This document shows positions 24,469-35,544 of a stretch of 64,000 bases of DNA, piece by piece. This DNA is from Synechococcales cyanobacterium GL140_1_metabinner_5_sub (lineage in GTDB: Bacteria > Cyanobacteriota > Cyanobacteriia > Cyanobacteriales > Chamaesiphonaceae), in assembly GCA_025359065.1 (NCBI GenBank), contig JANYHM010000045.1, forward strand, positions 1-64,000. The letters run 5' to 3'. A program made the position numbers and the translations under genes. The stretch's first letter is position 1. Each line of letters begins with the position of its first letter. Below the pieces are notes generated by a model that saw only the letters and a list, made by a program, of their open reading frames with translations, was not told the DNA's origin and ran no database searches.

Positions 24469-25263
24469 TTAACCTTCGTTTTCGGAGGGCTGAGAGTTAG
24501 CAAAACTCGGGGAGAGATAGGCAACCAATAGACCAATGCCAAAACCAGCAACATTTCTGACCAGTGGCAACCATTCTTGGGTGCGAGTGATCACGGGAGC
24601 TATGCCGAAGGCAATAAACAAAATGCCCCAGAGCGGTGAAAAAATCAGTGCCCACTGCCAAGCAAAAGTTTGACCCTCTTTGCGGGGCTGAGCAGCTACT
24701 CCACAAATTACTCCACCTAAAATGGAACTGATCAAAGTCAGTAGCCACTGTTCTTGTGGTAAACCAGGCACCACTGTACAGCCACCCTTGAGTAAACAAG
24801 ATTTAACAGTATCCAAAGAATCTAAAATAGCGCCGTCTTCGCCATGTTCACGCACATAGTAAAGATTGCCAAAACGAGTCTGCAACTCAATCCAAAAAGT
24901 CCGAGGCATCATGTGGTAGGCTTCGTCTCCCACATTGAAATTCAAAATATTGCCACCACGCGAATCGGAAACCAACAAAACGCTCTTGTCATCCAAGCCC
25001 CAATACTTTTTCACAGCTCGACCGGGAGTGCGATCGAACTGAGTCAACACCCGCAATTTCCAGCCAGTTTCCGCCTCAAAAGCAGCGATATCTTTGGCCA
25101 AACGCTCTTCTTGAAACGGTGTCAAAGCCTTAGCCAAGTCAATAATCGGCGTTTGTTCTTTGGGCAACAGGTCAGGGTTATCGTAGGCGTAAGCCGGAGC
25201 AACAAATAGTAGCAGGCTAAAAACAACTGCGATTACCGAGGAAAATAGGCGACGTATGGTCAT
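24469..25263 (-). CDS. psb32: TPM-domain thylakoid protein (Psb32-like)
   Basis: 264 residues. An N-terminal signal peptide (LFSSVIAVVFSLLLFVAPAYA, cleavage near residue 26) precedes a TPM domain with IDLAKALTPFQEERLAKDIAAFEAETGWKLRVLTQ. Two to three membrane spans follow near 175-255. Cyanobacterial Psb32 and plant TLP18.3 homologues have this order and assist photosystem II repair from the lumen side. The gene stands alone between prfA and the GNAT gene. Confidence 0.8.
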   Translation of the reverse strand: MTIRRLFSSVIAVVFSLLLFVAPAYAYDNPDLLPKEQTPIIDLAKALTPFQEERLAKDIAAFEAETGWKLRVLTQFDRTPGRAVKKYWGLDDKSVLLVSDSRGGNILNFNVGDEAYHMMPRTFWIELQTRFGNLYYVREHGEDGAILDSLDTVKSCLLKGGCTVVPGLPQEQWLLTLISSILGGVICGVAAQPRKEGQTFAWQWALIFSPLWGILFIAFGIAPVITRTQEWLPLVRNVAGFGIGLLVAYLSPSFANSQPSENEG

Positions 25264-25362
25264 TTCAGGGGATTTTTAAAAAAGATTAAAGCTGTGCCCA
25301 GATCTCCAATATGAGAAAACTGCTGCAACTACTCAGAATGTGTTTACATTTCTTTACTGTAT

Positions 25363-25391
25363 CAAAAAGCCACCCATTATGGCAGGTGGCT
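25363..25391 (-). terminator. Rho-independent terminator of the GNAT gene
   Basis: On the minus strand AGCCACC (25391-25385) and GGTGGCT (25374-25368) form a 7-bp GC-rich stem with a 10-base loop, followed directly by TTTTTGAT. It lies about 22 bases beyond the stop of the minus-strand acetyltransferase gene. Confidence 0.75.
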
Positions 25392-25413
25392 AAGAAAATA
25401 TCTTACAGCAAGA

Positions 25414-26541
25414 TTATTTGAAAGGTCGGTCTTGACGATCGTCATTTACCGGCGGATCATTGGACTCCCAACGGCTAGGAATCGGACTGCGAGAAGGCTG
25501 GAGACCCGATAGCACATCCGAGAGCTGTAAGCCTTCGAGAGAAATATGTTTGGCTTCCCGTACCTTGTGCCACACCGATCGAGACATTAATAAGCTGTGC
25601 TTAGTGCGTTGGGCACCAATGCGTTGCAGGTATTCTTCCCGCTCTGGCTGGTAATCTGCCGAGACCATTTGTAGGGGTAAATGAGAATTCCGGCGTTGGC
25701 AAGAGCCGGCTATCTGTGCCAATAGCTCTGGATATAGCCAGGTGTAGGCTGGATGCACCGTTAGATCACACTGGTGGCTGCTGGCAGATTCTAGGCGGTA
25801 AAAGCCGATCGCCGCCTTGCGCTGACTCTCAAACACGTAATGACTCTCATATTGAGCCGGGTTCATCTGAGCCGCCAATCTTTCTAGGGTCTTCTGAAAC
25901 AATCCAGTTCTAAAATCATGCACTTGCCGATCGAACACCTGTCTTAGCAAAGGCGGCATCGATACTGTGTCTAGTTGGTATAAGAGCTGGGCATCATTAT
26001 TTCTTACGGGCAGCAGATTTGGTAAATCTGGTGATCTTTCACTCAGCTCCCGCAAAATTTCGGTAGAAATTTCCCAGTATGTGAGCTGTGCCAATGGCTG
26101 AAAACCGTTTTGTCGATACATGGCCAAGGCTACTTTATCTTCGATTTCGATTTCTGATACCCAGTTGCTGGCTTCCACGATTTTCTCGAAGCAGTGGCGC
26201 AGCAGTTGAGAACCGCAGTCTAAAGCAGAAGAAGCTTGGGGATAGAGCAAAGCCCATACTACCTGCCAAGTGGTGTGCGATCGATTGAAAGGCTTGACCT
26301 GAATGGCACCCAGAATTTGTTTCTCGCTTTCTAACACTAACAGGCAATGCTGCTGATGATTTCCGGCCAGTTGACCGAACAGCCCATTAGTTCCGGGCCA
26401 CTGTTCGGCCTGCCGGATTGACTGCTCAAACTGCTGCAAGCAGATGGCTGTGCTAGAGTTTTCCATGGCCAGCTTTAGCTCTGGCAGATCACGACGCTGC
26501 AGAGCGCGGACAGAAATTTTAGGTTTCTCAGCAGTAGACAT
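25414..26541 (-). CDS. GNAT-family N-acetyltransferase, two-domain
   Basis: 375 residues. The first half shows a GNAT pattern: VRALQRRDLPELKLAM, a central strand QILGAIQVKPF, and EIEDKVALAMYRQNGFQPLAQLTYWEI near 125-155 for the acetyl-CoA motif and the terminal helix-strand. A second, more divergent GNAT-like half starts near 180 (LLPVRNNDAQLLYQLD) with AIGFYRLES and a closing LQRIGAQRTKHSLLMSRS. The acceptor is unknown. The last 30 residues are polar and probably disordered. A clear terminator follows. Confidence 0.65.
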   Translation of the reverse strand: MSTAEKPKISVRALQRRDLPELKLAMENSSTAICLQQFEQSIRQAEQWPGTNGLFGQLAGNHQQHCLLVLESEKQILGAIQVKPFNRSHTTWQVVWALLYPQASSALDCGSQLLRHCFEKIVEASNWVSEIEIEDKVALAMYRQNGFQPLAQLTYWEISTEILRELSERSPDLPNLLPVRNNDAQLLYQLDTVSMPPLLRQVFDRQVHDFRTGLFQKTLERLAAQMNPAQYESHYVFESQRKAAIGFYRLESASSHQCDLTVHPAYTWLYPELLAQIAGSCQRRNSHLPLQMVSADYQPEREEYLQRIGAQRTKHSLLMSRSVWHKVREAKHISLEGLQLSDVLSGLQPSRSPIPSRWESNDPPVNDDRQDRPFK

Positions 26542-26737
26542 AATATTTTAGGTTCCAGTCGATCGACTAGGTTTTGAACTCATCGGTTCTGAAATCAATT
26601 GTAAGCCCAGATCGATGAAAATCGGGAAATTCCTCAATTAACATGCTCATCTAAATATTCACAGACACGGCATGGACGTATGATATGGATCTGGTGTTAG
26701 ATCTGAACTGATGCGGCTAAATGGCCGATAACCTTAT

Positions 26738-27112
26738 ATGAATAAGTCTTCTAAGTTACTTCACAGGCTATCTGGTGGTCTGATGGCTAGCCTGCTGACC
26801 AGCGCAACGGCACTGGAGGTCGTCGCTCAACCAAAACCATTGCCGCCGGCTGCACCGCCAGCAGCTAATTCCCCGAGCTATTCTTTTTTTCAGGGGCTGA
26901 CTTTTTCGCCGTTTCCGGGCACTATCCCTCGACCAGTGGTGAATGGTGATGTCAATGCCGCACTGCCCTTCCCGTTGGTACAAGTTCCCACCCCCGGGCT
27001 AATCGCGGCCAAGAAGCCTGGTACATCATCAGTGGTTAAAAAGAAAAACAAACTAGCTCCAGACGCTGAACGGCCGGTAAGACGACGGCGGAAAATCATC
27101 CCGAATAAATAA
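26738..27112 (+). CDS. Exported proline-rich, basic-tailed small protein
   Basis: 124 residues. A signal peptide (LSGGLMASLLTSATALEVVAQ) is followed by a Pro/Ala-rich low-complexity part (KPLPPAAPPAANSP), a phenylalanine-rich SYSFFQGLTFSPFPG segment and a lysine/arginine-rich tail (VKKKNKL, RPVRRRRK). No family is recognised. Export and a cell-wall or nucleic-acid-binding role are guesses from composition. A possible -10 box TATGAT lies near 26679. Confidence 0.5.
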   Translation: MNKSSKLLHRLSGGLMASLLTSATALEVVAQPKPLPPAAPPAANSPSYSFFQGLTFSPFPGTIPRPVVNGDVNAALPFPLVQVPTPGLIAAKKPGTSSVVKKKNKLAPDAERPVRRRRKIIPNK

Positions 27113-27136
27113 TCGAATCAATGCCGTAAGTCATCT

Positions 27137-27331
27137 CTAATCGCCTCGAAGAGTTTTGCTAAAGTTCTTCCGGAAGTTTTTGTTGGCTACAAATAATACT
27201 GGCCAAAGAACAGCAAAGCCAATTCTGGTACCAATGCTCCGACTAAAATGTGTGCGGTTAAAGCCTTTCCAAAAAGTCCAGGCACCGCCCAGATAAACAA
27301 CTGTTAAACCAATATATAGGAAAGTAAGCAT
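27137..27331 (-). CDS. Small two-span membrane protein
   Basis: 64 residues with spans LTFLYIGLTVVYLGGAWTFW and IGFAVLWPVLFVA, and a basic C-terminus (NKNFRKNFSKTLRGD). The composition and hydrophobic pattern look real and resemble small conserved cyanobacterial membrane proteins, but I cannot name the family. It is convergent with the exported protein gene, 24 bases apart. Confidence 0.45.
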   Translation of the reverse strand: MLTFLYIGLTVVYLGGAWTFWKGFNRTHFSRSIGTRIGFAVLWPVLFVANKNFRKNFSKTLRGD

Positions 27332-27570
27332 CGAAAATATTGCTCCAAGTTTGCAAGAAAGCCAGCGTGATACGGGTCATCTACATATTAGTGTAATCAA
27401 GCCGTAGTCAAGTCAACAAGTACCGTTCTTGATGTACAATTGCAACCGAAAAGTTATTTTAGGGCTTTCTGATTGGTAGATTGACGATCACCAGTCCCTT
27501 TTGTGTAAATTTTTATATTATTTGCACTGATTCCCAATCTAAGCTATATCCCATGAGTTTGACTTCAGCT

Positions 27571-27586
27571 AGGAGCCAATGTTTTG
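27571..27586 (+). promoter_or_regulatory. Ribosome-binding site deciding a TTG start
   Basis: AGGAG at 27571-27575 is spaced 8 bases from TTG at 27584. The nearby ATG at 27579 reads only two codons before TGA, and there is no other in-frame ATG close by, so the TTG is the likely start of the penicillin-binding protein. Confidence 0.6.
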
Positions 27587-30151
27587 AACATATTCACCAG
27601 ATTAAAACAGCTTTCATTTAAATCCTCTAAATCTGGCAAGAATTCTGGCTCCAAAGCGCCATTACCACCAGATTCTCCTTTTGATTTTGACCCCGATATT
27701 ACCAGTGCCGGTGGGCTGCCCCCCGATCCTACAGCTAGCACTGGAGTTCCAGAGCCGAGTGAAACAGTTAGCCCCGAACCGGTGTTGCAGAAGAAAAAAA
27801 GGAATAAAGTGGTTGGTGCAGCAATGGCCACAGGAGCTACTGTTACCGGTTTTGGTCGAGCGGTGGTCAGTCCTTTTCGGGGTGCAAAGCCGTTACAGAA
27901 GCGTCCACTGTTTTGGGCCGGATTAACCACTGGGATGGCAGCGATCGGTCTGGGTGTTTTATGGGTAATGGTCGATCAAAGTGTTGCAAAGTATTCACCG
28001 ACTGATCCCCTCAGTTTTGCGAGGGAAGGCACTTTAACTATCAAGGGTGCCGATGGTACCAACCTGTTGCAGCTTGGCTCAGATACCAGCGAAACTCTCA
28101 AGCTTTGGCAGATACCTGATCGGGTGAAAAAAGCTTTTATTGCGATCGAAGACCGCCGTTTTTACGAGCATGATGGCGTAGATTACAAGGGCGTAGTGCG
28201 GGCAGTTTGGACGAATATTAGTACTCGGGGATTAGCTGAAGGTGCAAGTAGTATTACTCAGCAGGTAGCCAGAATGGTCTATCTGGACAATGATAAAAAC
28301 TTTACCCGTAAACTAAAAGAAGTGCGCTTGGCGCAAAAGATTGAAAAAGAAATTGGCAAAGACCAAATTCTAGAACGCTATTTGAACTTAGTGTATTTGG
28401 GCGAAGGCACCTATGGGGTAGCTGATGCAGCCTGGGTATATTTTGGCAAAACCGTTGATCAGCTTAATCTACAAGAAACTGCCACGATCGCCGCTCTTCC
28501 TCCTGCTCCAAACAAGTATTCACCATTCAAGAGTCCCAAGTTTGCTAGAGACCGGCGGAATTTAGTGCTTAGTCGGATGCAGGAAGCCGATTTCATTACC
28601 ATGGCAGAAATGAAGGATGCCCAGGCTGCTCCACTAACATTAAGTCGCAAAGAACACAAGCAAAAATTCCAGCAGGGTCGCTACTTCACCAAGTATGTAG
28701 AACAAGAACTAGAAAGCGGCAAGTATCTTTCTAAGAAAGAATTGCAGCAGGGCGGTTTGACCATTGAAACCACTCTGGTTCCTAAATGGCAAGAAATGGC
28801 CGAAGAAGTCGTGCAGTCCACAGTACGCAACAACTCTCGCTCCTTTAGTCAGGCCGCACTGGTTTCCCTCGATCCCCGCAGTGGTGCGATTCGAGCAATG
28901 GTCGGCGGAAAAGACTTTGAGAAGAATCAGTTTAACCGGGTGGTACAAGCCAAACGGCAGCCCGGTTCGACCTTTAAGCCAATTTTGTATACTACGGCGA
29001 TCGCTGGTGGCATTAGCCCCGACAAGATTTATGTAGATGCTCCTTTTCAGGTAGATAACTACAAGCCAAAGAACGCTGGTAAAGGTCATAAGGGCAGCAT
29101 TAGTATGCGGGGAGCGCTGACCAACTCCATCAACATTGTGGCGATCAAAATCTTAATCGATACTGGTTTCCAGCCGGTGATGGATTTGGCGCACAAAATG
29201 GGAATTGAGTCTGAACTCAAACCTTATTACTCTCTGGCTTTGGGTGGCTTGGAAGTGAATATGCTAGAGATGGCTAATGCCTATAGCACCTTTGCTACTG
29301 GCGGAATGCACGACAAAGTTCATAGCATTCAACGCATTATCGATCGCAAAGGCAATGTGCTGTACGAAAACAAGCTCAATCCCCAGCGGATTTTGGAAAC
29401 TAATAACGTGGCGATCGCTGTTTCACTGATGCGCGGGGTCGTCAACGAAGGTACTGGACAGAACGCTCAACTGCCCGGTCGTCCAGTAGCTGGTAAGACA
29501 GGTACTACCGATAAAGAAAGAGATTTATGGTTTATTGGCTATATTCCCCAGGCTGTTACGGCAGTTTGGTTAGGTAACGACAACAATGCTCCTACTGGCA
29601 ATGCCAGTACTACTGCTGCTTATGCCTGGGGGCAGTTCATGTCCCAAGTAGTCAAAGATATGCCGGTGCAGCAGTTTCCAGTACCCAACTATGCTAAGCA
29701 GAAGGCTGAAATTAAGCTGGATCCAGTTCGTCCCGGCGTTATGAAAACTTTGGCAGTTCCGAAGGATGAAGAAAAGGAAGGAAAAGACGGGGGCGGCGGC
29801 AGATCGAATTCTGATGACCGTCCAAGCCGTTCATCTCGTCGATCGGAACCCGAAGAACCTCGTCGTAGTCGTCAACCGGAGCCTGAAGCTGCTCCAGAAC
29901 CCCGCCGCCGTGCCCGCCGGGAATCTAGCGTCAATGATGAAGCGCCACGTCGTGCTCGTCAATCGGAAGGCGGCGGCGAATCGTCTCCACGTCGTGTGCG
30001 CCAGTCAGAAGGCGGCGGCGAATCGTCTCCTCGTCGTGTGCGCCAGTCAGAAGGCGGTGGCGAATCGTCTCCGCGTCGTGCTCGTCAATCGGAAGGCGGC
30101 GGCGAATCATCTCCTCGTCGCACTCGTCGCCAATCGCAATCTGATCAATAA
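27584..30151 (+). CDS. Class A penicillin-binding protein (PBP1A type)
   Basis: 855 residues. A Pro-rich cytoplasmic part (1-110) precedes one membrane span ([17 protein letters not shown]). The glycosyltransferase domain GT51 carries [12 protein letters not shown] and [13 protein letters not shown]. The transpeptidase carries PGSTFKP (SxxK), TNSINIVA (SxN) and [16 protein letters not shown]. Both polymerisation and crosslinking activities should be present. The C-terminal 120 residues are Arg/Ser/Glu-rich, ending in four exact-length 14-residue repeats ([13 protein letters not shown]). The start is a TTG supported by a strong AGGAG. Confidence 0.92.
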   Translation: MNIFTRLKQLSFKSSKSGKNSGSKAPLPPDSPFDFDPDITSAGGLPPDPTASTGVPEPSETVSPEPVLQKKKRNKVVGAAMATGATVTGFGRAVVSPFRGAKPLQKRPLFWAGLTTGMAAIGLGVLWVMVDQSVAKYSPTDPLSFAREGTLTIKGADGTNLLQLGSDTSETLKLWQIPDRVKKAFIAIEDRRFYEHDGVDYKGVVRAVWTNISTRGLAEGASSITQQVARMVYLDNDKNFTRKLKEVRLAQKIEKEIGKDQILERYLNLVYLGEGTYGVADAAWVYFGKTVDQLNLQETATIAALPPAPNKYSPFKSPKFARDRRNLVLSRMQEADFITMAEMKDAQAAPLTLSRKEHKQKFQQGRYFTKYVEQELESGKYLSKKELQQGGLTIETTLVPKWQEMAEEVVQSTVRNNSRSFSQAALVSLDPRSGAIRAMVGGKDFEKNQFNRVVQAKRQPGSTFKPILYTTAIAGGISPDKIYVDAPFQVDNYKPKNAGKGHKGSISMRGALTNSINIVAIKILIDTGFQPVMDLAHKMGIESELKPYYSLALGGLEVNMLEMANAYSTFATGGMHDKVHSIQRIIDRKGNVLYENKLNPQRILETNNVAIAVSLMRGVVNEGTGQNAQLPGRPVAGKTGTTDKERDLWFIGYIPQAVTAVWLGNDNNAPTGNASTTAAYAWGQFMSQVVKDMPVQQFPVPNYAKQKAEIKLDPVRPGVMKTLAVPKDEEKEGKDGGGGRSNSDDRPSRSSRRSEPEEPRRSRQPEPEAAPEPRRRARRESSVNDEAPRRARQSEGGGESSPRRVRQSEGGGESSPRRVRQSEGGGESSPRRARQSEGGGESSPRRTRRQSQSDQ
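29948..30115 (+). repeat. Four tandem 42-bp repeats in the PBP tail
   Basis: Four in-frame copies of a 42-bp unit encode RR(A/V)[11 protein letters not shown]. Copies differ mainly at third positions and at the Ala/Val codon. A partial fifth (RRTRRQS) follows. The unit length keeps the frame, so copy number could vary without disrupting the enzyme. Confidence 0.9.
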
Positions 30152-30230
30152 GTTCAGATTGCTAGGCACAGATTGTCCCGATGCTGGTAGATTTGGTAGA
30201 GTCATAACCCAAATTCATCGAGCTTTACTC

Positions 30231-33200
30231 ATGCCCCGTCGTACCGACTTACAGAAGATTTTGATACTTGGCTCTGGCCCGATCGTGATCGGCCAGGGCT
30301 GTGAATTTGACTACTCTGGCACCCAAGCCTGTAAAGCGCTGCGGGAAGAAGGGTATGAGGTGGTGTTGGTGAATTCCAACCCGGCCACGATTATGACCGA
30401 CCCGGAGACTGCTGATCGCACCTATATTGAGCCGCTAATTCCTGAGATTGTGGAAAAAGTGATTGCTCAGGAGCGTCCCGATGCTCTGCTGCCGACTATG
30501 GGTGGCCAGACAGCGTTAAATTTGGCGGTGGCACTGGCTAAAAGCGGGGTACTAGAAAAATATAATGTAGAGCTGATCGGCGCGAAGTTACCGGCGATCG
30601 AGATGGCTGAAGATCGACTGTTATTTAAGGAAGCGATGGCGCGGATTGGAGTGCCAGTGTGTCCTTCGGGCATTGCTAGTACTTTAGCAGAAGCCCAGGT
30701 GGTAGCTGCCGAAATTGGCAGTTATCCATTAATTACCCGGCCAGCTTTTACCATGGGTGGTACAGGTGGCGGAATTGCCTACAACCAAGAAGAGTTTGAG
30801 ATCTTGGCACAGGTGGGCATTGATGCTTCGCCGATGGATCAAATTTTGATTGAGAAATCGCTGCTGGGCTGGAAGGAATACGAATTAGAAGTGATGAGAG
30901 ATCTGGCCGACAACGTGGTGATTATTTGTTCGATCGAGAACTTTGATCCCATGGGTGTGCATACTGGCGACTCGATTACAGTTGCTCCGGCGCAGACTTT
31001 GACTGATAAAGAATATCAAAGATTACGAGATGCTTCGTTAAAGATTATTCGGGAGATTGGGGTAGAGACGGGTGGCTCCAATATTCAGTTTGCGGTGAAC
31101 CCGGTGAACGGTGAATATATTGTGATTGAGATGAATCCTCGGGTGAGTCGGAGTTCGGCTTTGGCCTCTAAGGCTACCGGGTTTCCGATCGCTAAGCTGG
31201 CCGCTAAGTTAGCGGTGGGCTATACCTTAGATGAGTTGCCTAACGATATTACTAAGCAAACTCCGGCTTCGTTTGAACCAACGATCGACTATGTAGTTAC
31301 TAAAATTCCGCGCTTTGCTTTTGAGAAATTCCCCGGCTCTAGTTCTACTTTAACTACTCAAATGAAATCGGTGGGTGAAGCCATGGCGATCGGGCGGACT
31401 TTTCAGGAGTCTTTCCAGAAAGCTTTGCGGTCATTAGAAATTGGTCGGTTTGGTTGGGGTGCCGATCGGGCAGACGTGTTGCCGACTTTGGAGCAAGTCA
31501 AGACTTTGCTGCGCACGCCTAGCCCCGATCGGGTGTTTAGCTTGCGGGATGCGATGTTGTTGGGTTTGACTGTTGATGAGATTTATGATCTGACAGGGAT
31601 TGATCCTTGGTTCTTGGATAAACTGGCTGATTTGTTGATCACAGAGCAGTCACTACAAAATTTACAGGATTTAGATCATGATCGGCTCTGGGATATTAAG
31701 CGTCAAGGGTTCAGTGATCGGCAGATTGCTTACTGCACCAAGACTACTGAAGATGAGGTGCGAACTTATCGAAAATCTTTGGGTGTAGTGCCTGCTTATA
31801 AGCTAGTAGATACCTGTGCAGCAGAGTTTGCAGCAGAAACACCCTATTACTATTCTACTTATGAAGAAGAATCGGAAGTGATTCCTTCTACTAGACGGAA
31901 AGTAGCGATTCTGGGCGGTGGCCCGAACCGGATTGGTCAGGGGATTGAGTTTGATTACTGCTGTTGTCATGCCTCTTATGCTCTGCGGGCGCAGGGCTTT
32001 GAGACAATTATGGTGAATTCTAACCCCGAGACGGTTTCCACGGATTATGACACTAGTGATCGGCTGTATTTTGAGCCTTTAACCAAAGAAGATGTTCTTA
32101 ATATCCTAGAAGCTGAGCAGCCTGAGGGCGTAATCGTGCAGTTTGGTGGTCAAACGCCATTGAAATTAGCGGTGCCAATTCAGAGCTATCTGGAACAGCA
32201 TCCGGCTCTAACTACTAAGATCTGGGGAACTACACCAGAATCGATCGATCTAGCAGAAGACCGGGAGAAATTCGAGAAAATCTTGCGGCAGCTAGATATC
32301 AAGCAACCAGAAAACGGCATTGCCCGGAGCTTTGAAGAGGCGGTGATTGTTGCTAATCGGATTGGTTATCCAGTAGTGGTGCGGCCTTCTTATGTGTTGG
32401 GTGGACGGGCAATGGAAATTGTTTATTCTGATGCTGAGCTAGAGCGCTACATGGTTTACGCTGTGCAGGTAGAGCCAGATCACCCAATTTTGATTGATCA
32501 GTTTTTAGAGAACGCGATCGAAGTAGATGTAGATGCGATTGCCGATCGGACTGGCATGGTGGTGATTGGTGGCATTATGGAACACATCGAACAGGCGGGA
32601 ATTCACTCAGGGGACTCGGCTTGCTCTTTGCCTTATATTTCTTTGAGCGATGCTACTGTAGCTACAATTCGCACTTGGACAACCCAGTTGGCGCAGTCCT
32701 TAAAAGTATTGGGGCTAATGAATATTCAGTTTGCGGTGCAGGGAGAGCAGGTCTATATTATCGAGGCCAATCCTCGGGCTTCCCGGACGGTGCCATTTGT
32801 AGCGAAAGCTACCGGAATTCCGTTGGCGGGCTATGCAGCGCGATTAATGTCTGGGGAAACTTTGGCGGAGTTGAACTATACTACCGAGGTAATTCCAAAG
32901 CACATGGCGGTGAAGGAAGCGGTGTTGCCCTTCGAGAAATTTGCAGGTACCGATACCATTTTGGGGCCAGAGATGCGATCAACTGGGGAGGTGATGGGTA
33001 TTGATGTGGACTTTGGGCGGGCTTATGCCAAGGCCGAGCTAGGTGCTAGTCAGCAGTTGCCTGCTACGGGTAAGGTGTTTATTTCTACCAATGATCGAGA
33101 TAAGCAGGCCGTGGTGCCAATCGCTAGAAGCTTCATTGAGCTGGGTTTTACGATTGTAGCTACGGCGGGAACTCACCAAGTGCTGCAATCTCATGGCTTA

Positions 33201-33470
33201 GAAATTGAGTCGGTGCTAAAACTGCATGAGGGGCGACCCAACGTGGTGGATGTGATTAAGAATAAGCAGATTCAGTTAATTATTAATACCCCTTCTGGGG
33301 AAGAGGCACAGGCCGATGGGCGGTTAATTCGGCGCACGGCGTTGACTTATAAGGTGCCAATTGTCACCACGATTGCTGGAGCCAAAGCAACCGCAGCAGC
33401 AATCGGCTCTTTGCAGCGTGAGCCTCTAACCGTGAAGGCAATCCAAGACTATAATCAAGGTATGCGTTAA
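30231..33470 (+). CDS. carB: Carbamoyl-phosphate synthase large subunit
   Basis: 1079 residues from the ATG at 30231 ([30 protein letters not shown]). Both ATP-grasp halves are present: the first with [19 protein letters not shown] and [17 protein letters not shown], the second with [20 protein letters not shown] and [18 protein letters not shown]-terminal MGS-like allosteric domain starts near 945 ([12 protein letters not shown]). It makes carbamoyl phosphate for arginine and pyrimidines. The frame stays open upstream through the PBP tail only because the repeats lack stops. It follows the PBP gene by 79 bases. Confidence 0.97.
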   Translation: MPRRTDLQKILILGSGPIVIGQGCEFDYSGTQACKALREEGYEVVLVNSNPATIMTDPETADRTYIEPLIPEIVEKVIAQERPDALLPTMGGQTALNLAVALAKSGVLEKYNVELIGAKLPAIEMAEDRLLFKEAMARIGVPVCPSGIASTLAEAQVVAAEIGSYPLITRPAFTMGGTGGGIAYNQEEFEILAQVGIDASPMDQILIEKSLLGWKEYELEVMRDLADNVVIICSIENFDPMGVHTGDSITVAPAQTLTDKEYQRLRDASLKIIREIGVETGGSNIQFAVNPVNGEYIVIEMNPRVSRSSALASKATGFPIAKLAAKLAVGYTLDELPNDITKQTPASFEPTIDYVVTKIPRFAFEKFPGSSSTLTTQMKSVGEAMAIGRTFQESFQKALRSLEIGRFGWGADRADVLPTLEQVKTLLRTPSPDRVFSLRDAMLLGLTVDEIYDLTGIDPWFLDKLADLLITEQSLQNLQDLDHDRLWDIKRQGFSDRQIAYCTKTTEDEVRTYRKSLGVVPAYKLVDTCAAEFAAETPYYYSTYEEESEVIPSTRRKVAILGGGPNRIGQGIEFDYCCCHASYALRAQGFETIMVNSNPETVSTDYDTSDRLYFEPLTKEDVLNILEAEQPEGVIVQFGGQTPLKLAVPIQSYLEQHPALTTKIWGTTPESIDLAEDREKFEKILRQLDIKQPENGIARSFEEAVIVANRIGYPVVVRPSYVLGGRAMEIVYSDAELERYMVYAVQVEPDHPILIDQFLENAIEVDVDAIADRTGMVVIGGIMEHIEQAGIHSGDSACSLPYISLSDATVATIRTWTTQLAQSLKVLGLMNIQFAVQGEQVYIIEANPRASRTVPFVAKATGIPLAGYAARLMSGETLAELNYTTEVIPKHMAVKEAVLPFEKFAGTDTILGPEMRSTGEVMGIDVDFGRAYAKAELGASQQLPATGKVFISTNDRDKQAVVPIARSFIELGFTIVATAGTHQVLQSHGLEIESVLKLHEGRPNVVDVIKNKQIQLIINTPSGEEAQADGRLIRRTALTYKVPIVTTIAGAKATAAAIGSLQREPLTVKAIQDYNQGMR

Positions 33471-33502
33471 CATAATTAGTACACATTATCTTTTTGTGAT
33501 CT

Positions 33503-34210
33503 ATGGTTTCCCAAATTCCTCAAGTCATCTACCCCGATAGCGACGGTCAGCCGATGTCAGATAATACTTTGCAGTTTAGCTGGATTGTCAAAATCAAAGA
33601 GAATCTAGAGATTTTGTTCGCCGAAAATCCGGATGTGTTTGTGGCTGGTGATTTACTCTGGTATCCAGTAGAGGGCAACAACAAAATTTGTCGCGCCCCA
33701 GATACGATGGTGGCTTTTGGCCGACCCAAAGGATATCGCGGCTCTTATCTACAGTGGAAAGAAGAAAATATTGATCCTCAGGTGGTATTTGAGATTTTGT
33801 CGCCCGGAAATCGACTAGCTGAAATGGCGGCTAAGTTTGACTTCTATAATAATTACGGGGTGGAAGAATACTATATCTACGACCCAGATCGGGTGGATTT
33901 TACTGGCTGGCTCAGACAGAGTGGCGCTTTACAAGGAATTGGCAATATTGATGGTTGGGTTAGCCCCAGACTAGGAGTGAGATTTGAACTAGGCGATGAG
34001 CTAGAAATTCATATCCCCGGCAATGGTATGTTTTTATCGGTGCTGGAAATTAATCAACAGAAAAAGCAGGCCCAGCTTGAAGCACAACAGGCCAAGTTAG
34101 CTGTCCAACAAGCAAAAATGGAAACTCAGCAAGAACGCGATCGAGCTGATGCAGCAGAGCAGGAAAACGCCGCGCTGAGGGCAAAGCTACAAGAATTAGG
34201 ATTGCTTTAA
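33503..34210 (+). CDS. Uma2-family endonuclease-like protein (DUF820)
   Basis: 235 residues. The Uma2 core is seen in VAGDLLWYPVEG...CRAPDTMVAFGRPKG, then PQVVFEILSPGNRLAEMAAKFDFYNNYGVEEYYIYDPD, carrying the acidic residues and the E-x-L/V pattern of this PD-(D/E)xK fold. A coiled-coil tail (QQKKQAQLEAQQAKLAVQQ...) follows from 185. This family is greatly expanded in cyanobacteria and its biological role is unsettled. It overlaps the convergent deacetylase gene end by 4 bases. Confidence 0.85.
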   Translation: MVSQIPQVIYPDSDGQPMSDNTLQFSWIVKIKENLEILFAENPDVFVAGDLLWYPVEGNNKICRAPDTMVAFGRPKGYRGSYLQWKEENIDPQVVFEILSPGNRLAEMAAKFDFYNNYGVEEYYIYDPDRVDFTGWLRQSGALQGIGNIDGWVSPRLGVRFELGDELEIHIPGNGMFLSVLEINQQKKQAQLEAQQAKLAVQQAKMETQQERDRADAAEQENAALRAKLQELGLL

Positions 34211-35118
34211 ACAAGGCAGCGGTCAATCGTTGCCACTACCGATTTTCCTAAAGAAGCAAAATCGTAGCCGCCTTCTAGACCAAAAACAATTTTGCGGGTG
34301 ATGGGCAAACAATAATCAGTAAAGACCCCAAAGTCGGCTGGTTGCAGCAAAATACTAGAGAGTGGATCATCTTGATTGGCATCATATCCAGCGCTGATGA
34401 TCAATAAATCGGGCTGAAAGCTGCTTAAAAATGGCACGACTTTGGTAGCAAATAGCGGCTGATATTGTTCGATCGAACTCCCTGCCATCATGGGCAAATT
34501 CAAAATATTACGATGAACGCCCGTTTCGCTGGCTCGGCCAGTCCCTGGGTAGTGAGGAAATTCATGGAGTGAGCAATAGGCCAAGTTAGGATTGCTTTCT
34601 ACTACTGCTTGGGTGCCGTTACCATGATGCACATCCCAGTCTAAAATAGCCACGCGCTGGGCACCATGGGCTAGGGCATAAATGGCGGCGATCGCTGCAT
34701 TGCTAAAAATACAAAAACCCATCCCTCTTTTGGGTTCAGCATGATGTCCCGGTGGTCTGGCCAAAACGAAAGTTGGTTGGCCGTTCATAGCCAGTTCTGC
34801 CCCATCAATCCAGGCGTTGACGGCGAGGAGGGCAACATCATAGGTGTCGGCAGAAACAATGGTATCGGCATCGATCGCTCCACCGCCTAACTGACTGATT
34901 TGCTGGACTGCCTGAATGTATTTGGTGGGGTGGATTTTTTCTAGCCAAGGCAAGGGCGATCGATCATTAACTGGGGTGGGCGATCGCCAGTCTAGCTGGT
35001 TTGCCCAGGGTGCTTGCTGCAATGCTAACTTAATGGCTGTTAGTCTCTCGGGCTTTTCGGGATGAAAAGCACCGGTTTGGTGGAGCAAAAAATCATCGGT
35101 ATAAATGATGGGAAACAT
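34207..35118 (-). CDS. Histone-deacetylase-superfamily amidohydrolase
   Basis: 303 residues from the ATG at 35118; a TTG at 35127 adds three. Zinc and active-site motifs are intact: RPPGHHAEP with the His pair, AILDWDVHHGNGTQ giving metal ligands, LLIISAGYDANQDDPL, and FGLEGGYDF with the catalytic Tyr region. In bacteria these enzymes deacetylate polyamines, acetoin-related compounds or other amides. The substrate here is unknown. Confidence 0.9.
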   Translation of the reverse strand: MFPIIYTDDFLLHQTGAFHPEKPERLTAIKLALQQAPWANQLDWRSPTPVNDRSPLPWLEKIHPTKYIQAVQQISQLGGGAIDADTIVSADTYDVALLAVNAWIDGAELAMNGQPTFVLARPPGHHAEPKRGMGFCIFSNAAIAAIYALAHGAQRVAILDWDVHHGNGTQAVVESNPNLAYCSLHEFPHYPGTGRASETGVHRNILNLPMMAGSSIEQYQPLFATKVVPFLSSFQPDLLIISAGYDANQDDPLSSILLQPADFGVFTDYCLPITRKIVFGLEGGYDFASLGKSVVATIDRCLV

Positions 35119-35214
35119 AGCGCTCAAGGTAGCTGTTATTTTATCAATAGTCTGGATAGATTCATGATATCAAACAGCCATGGTGCAGAAGGATTTGATA
35201 TTCCTCTCCATAAT

Positions 35215-35517
35215 TTAGTCCTGTGCTCTACCAAGCCCCGCAGTTAAGTCACTCTCTTTTTTGTTAGGGTAAAACTGTTTTTTTTCAGTTAGTTCATAAA
35301 AAAGAGTTCCATGGATACCGCTGATTTCTGGTTTGTTCAGTCGATTCTTCCACATTCGATCGAGAATCTGTTTTATCTCTTCGTTGTCTCTAATATCTTC
35401 GATGAACTGAATGTCTTGGCCTGACTCTGGAAAAATTCTGAGAAATTCTTCTTCGGTTGTAGCATAAACATCGTAAGCACAGTTAGTAGCGCCATCAATC
35501 ACTTGAATGTTTTTCAT
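35215..35517 (-). CDS. Small conserved protein preceded by a palindrome
   Basis: 100 residues starting MKNIQVIDGATNCAYDVYATTEEEFLRIFPE. The first 35 residues and the GIHGTLFYELTEKK...YPNKKES segment look like a conserved soluble family I have seen unnamed in cyanobacteria and others. No catalytic motif is evident. A perfect 12+12 palindrome lies 28 bases upstream of the ATG and may be its operator. Function is unknown. Confidence 0.55.
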   Translation of the reverse strand: MKNIQVIDGATNCAYDVYATTEEEFLRIFPESGQDIQFIEDIRDNEEIKQILDRMWKNRLNKPEISGIHGTLFYELTEKKQFYPNKKESDLTAGLGRAQD

Positions 35518-35544
35518 TATCGATTTCCTTTCCTATAACAGACT

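Noticed and set aside
29766-30230. A long open extension upstream of carB in its own frame
   Set aside because: It runs through the PBP tail in another frame; it is open only because the 42-bp repeats lack stops in that frame. The carB family N-terminus starts at the ATG at 30231.
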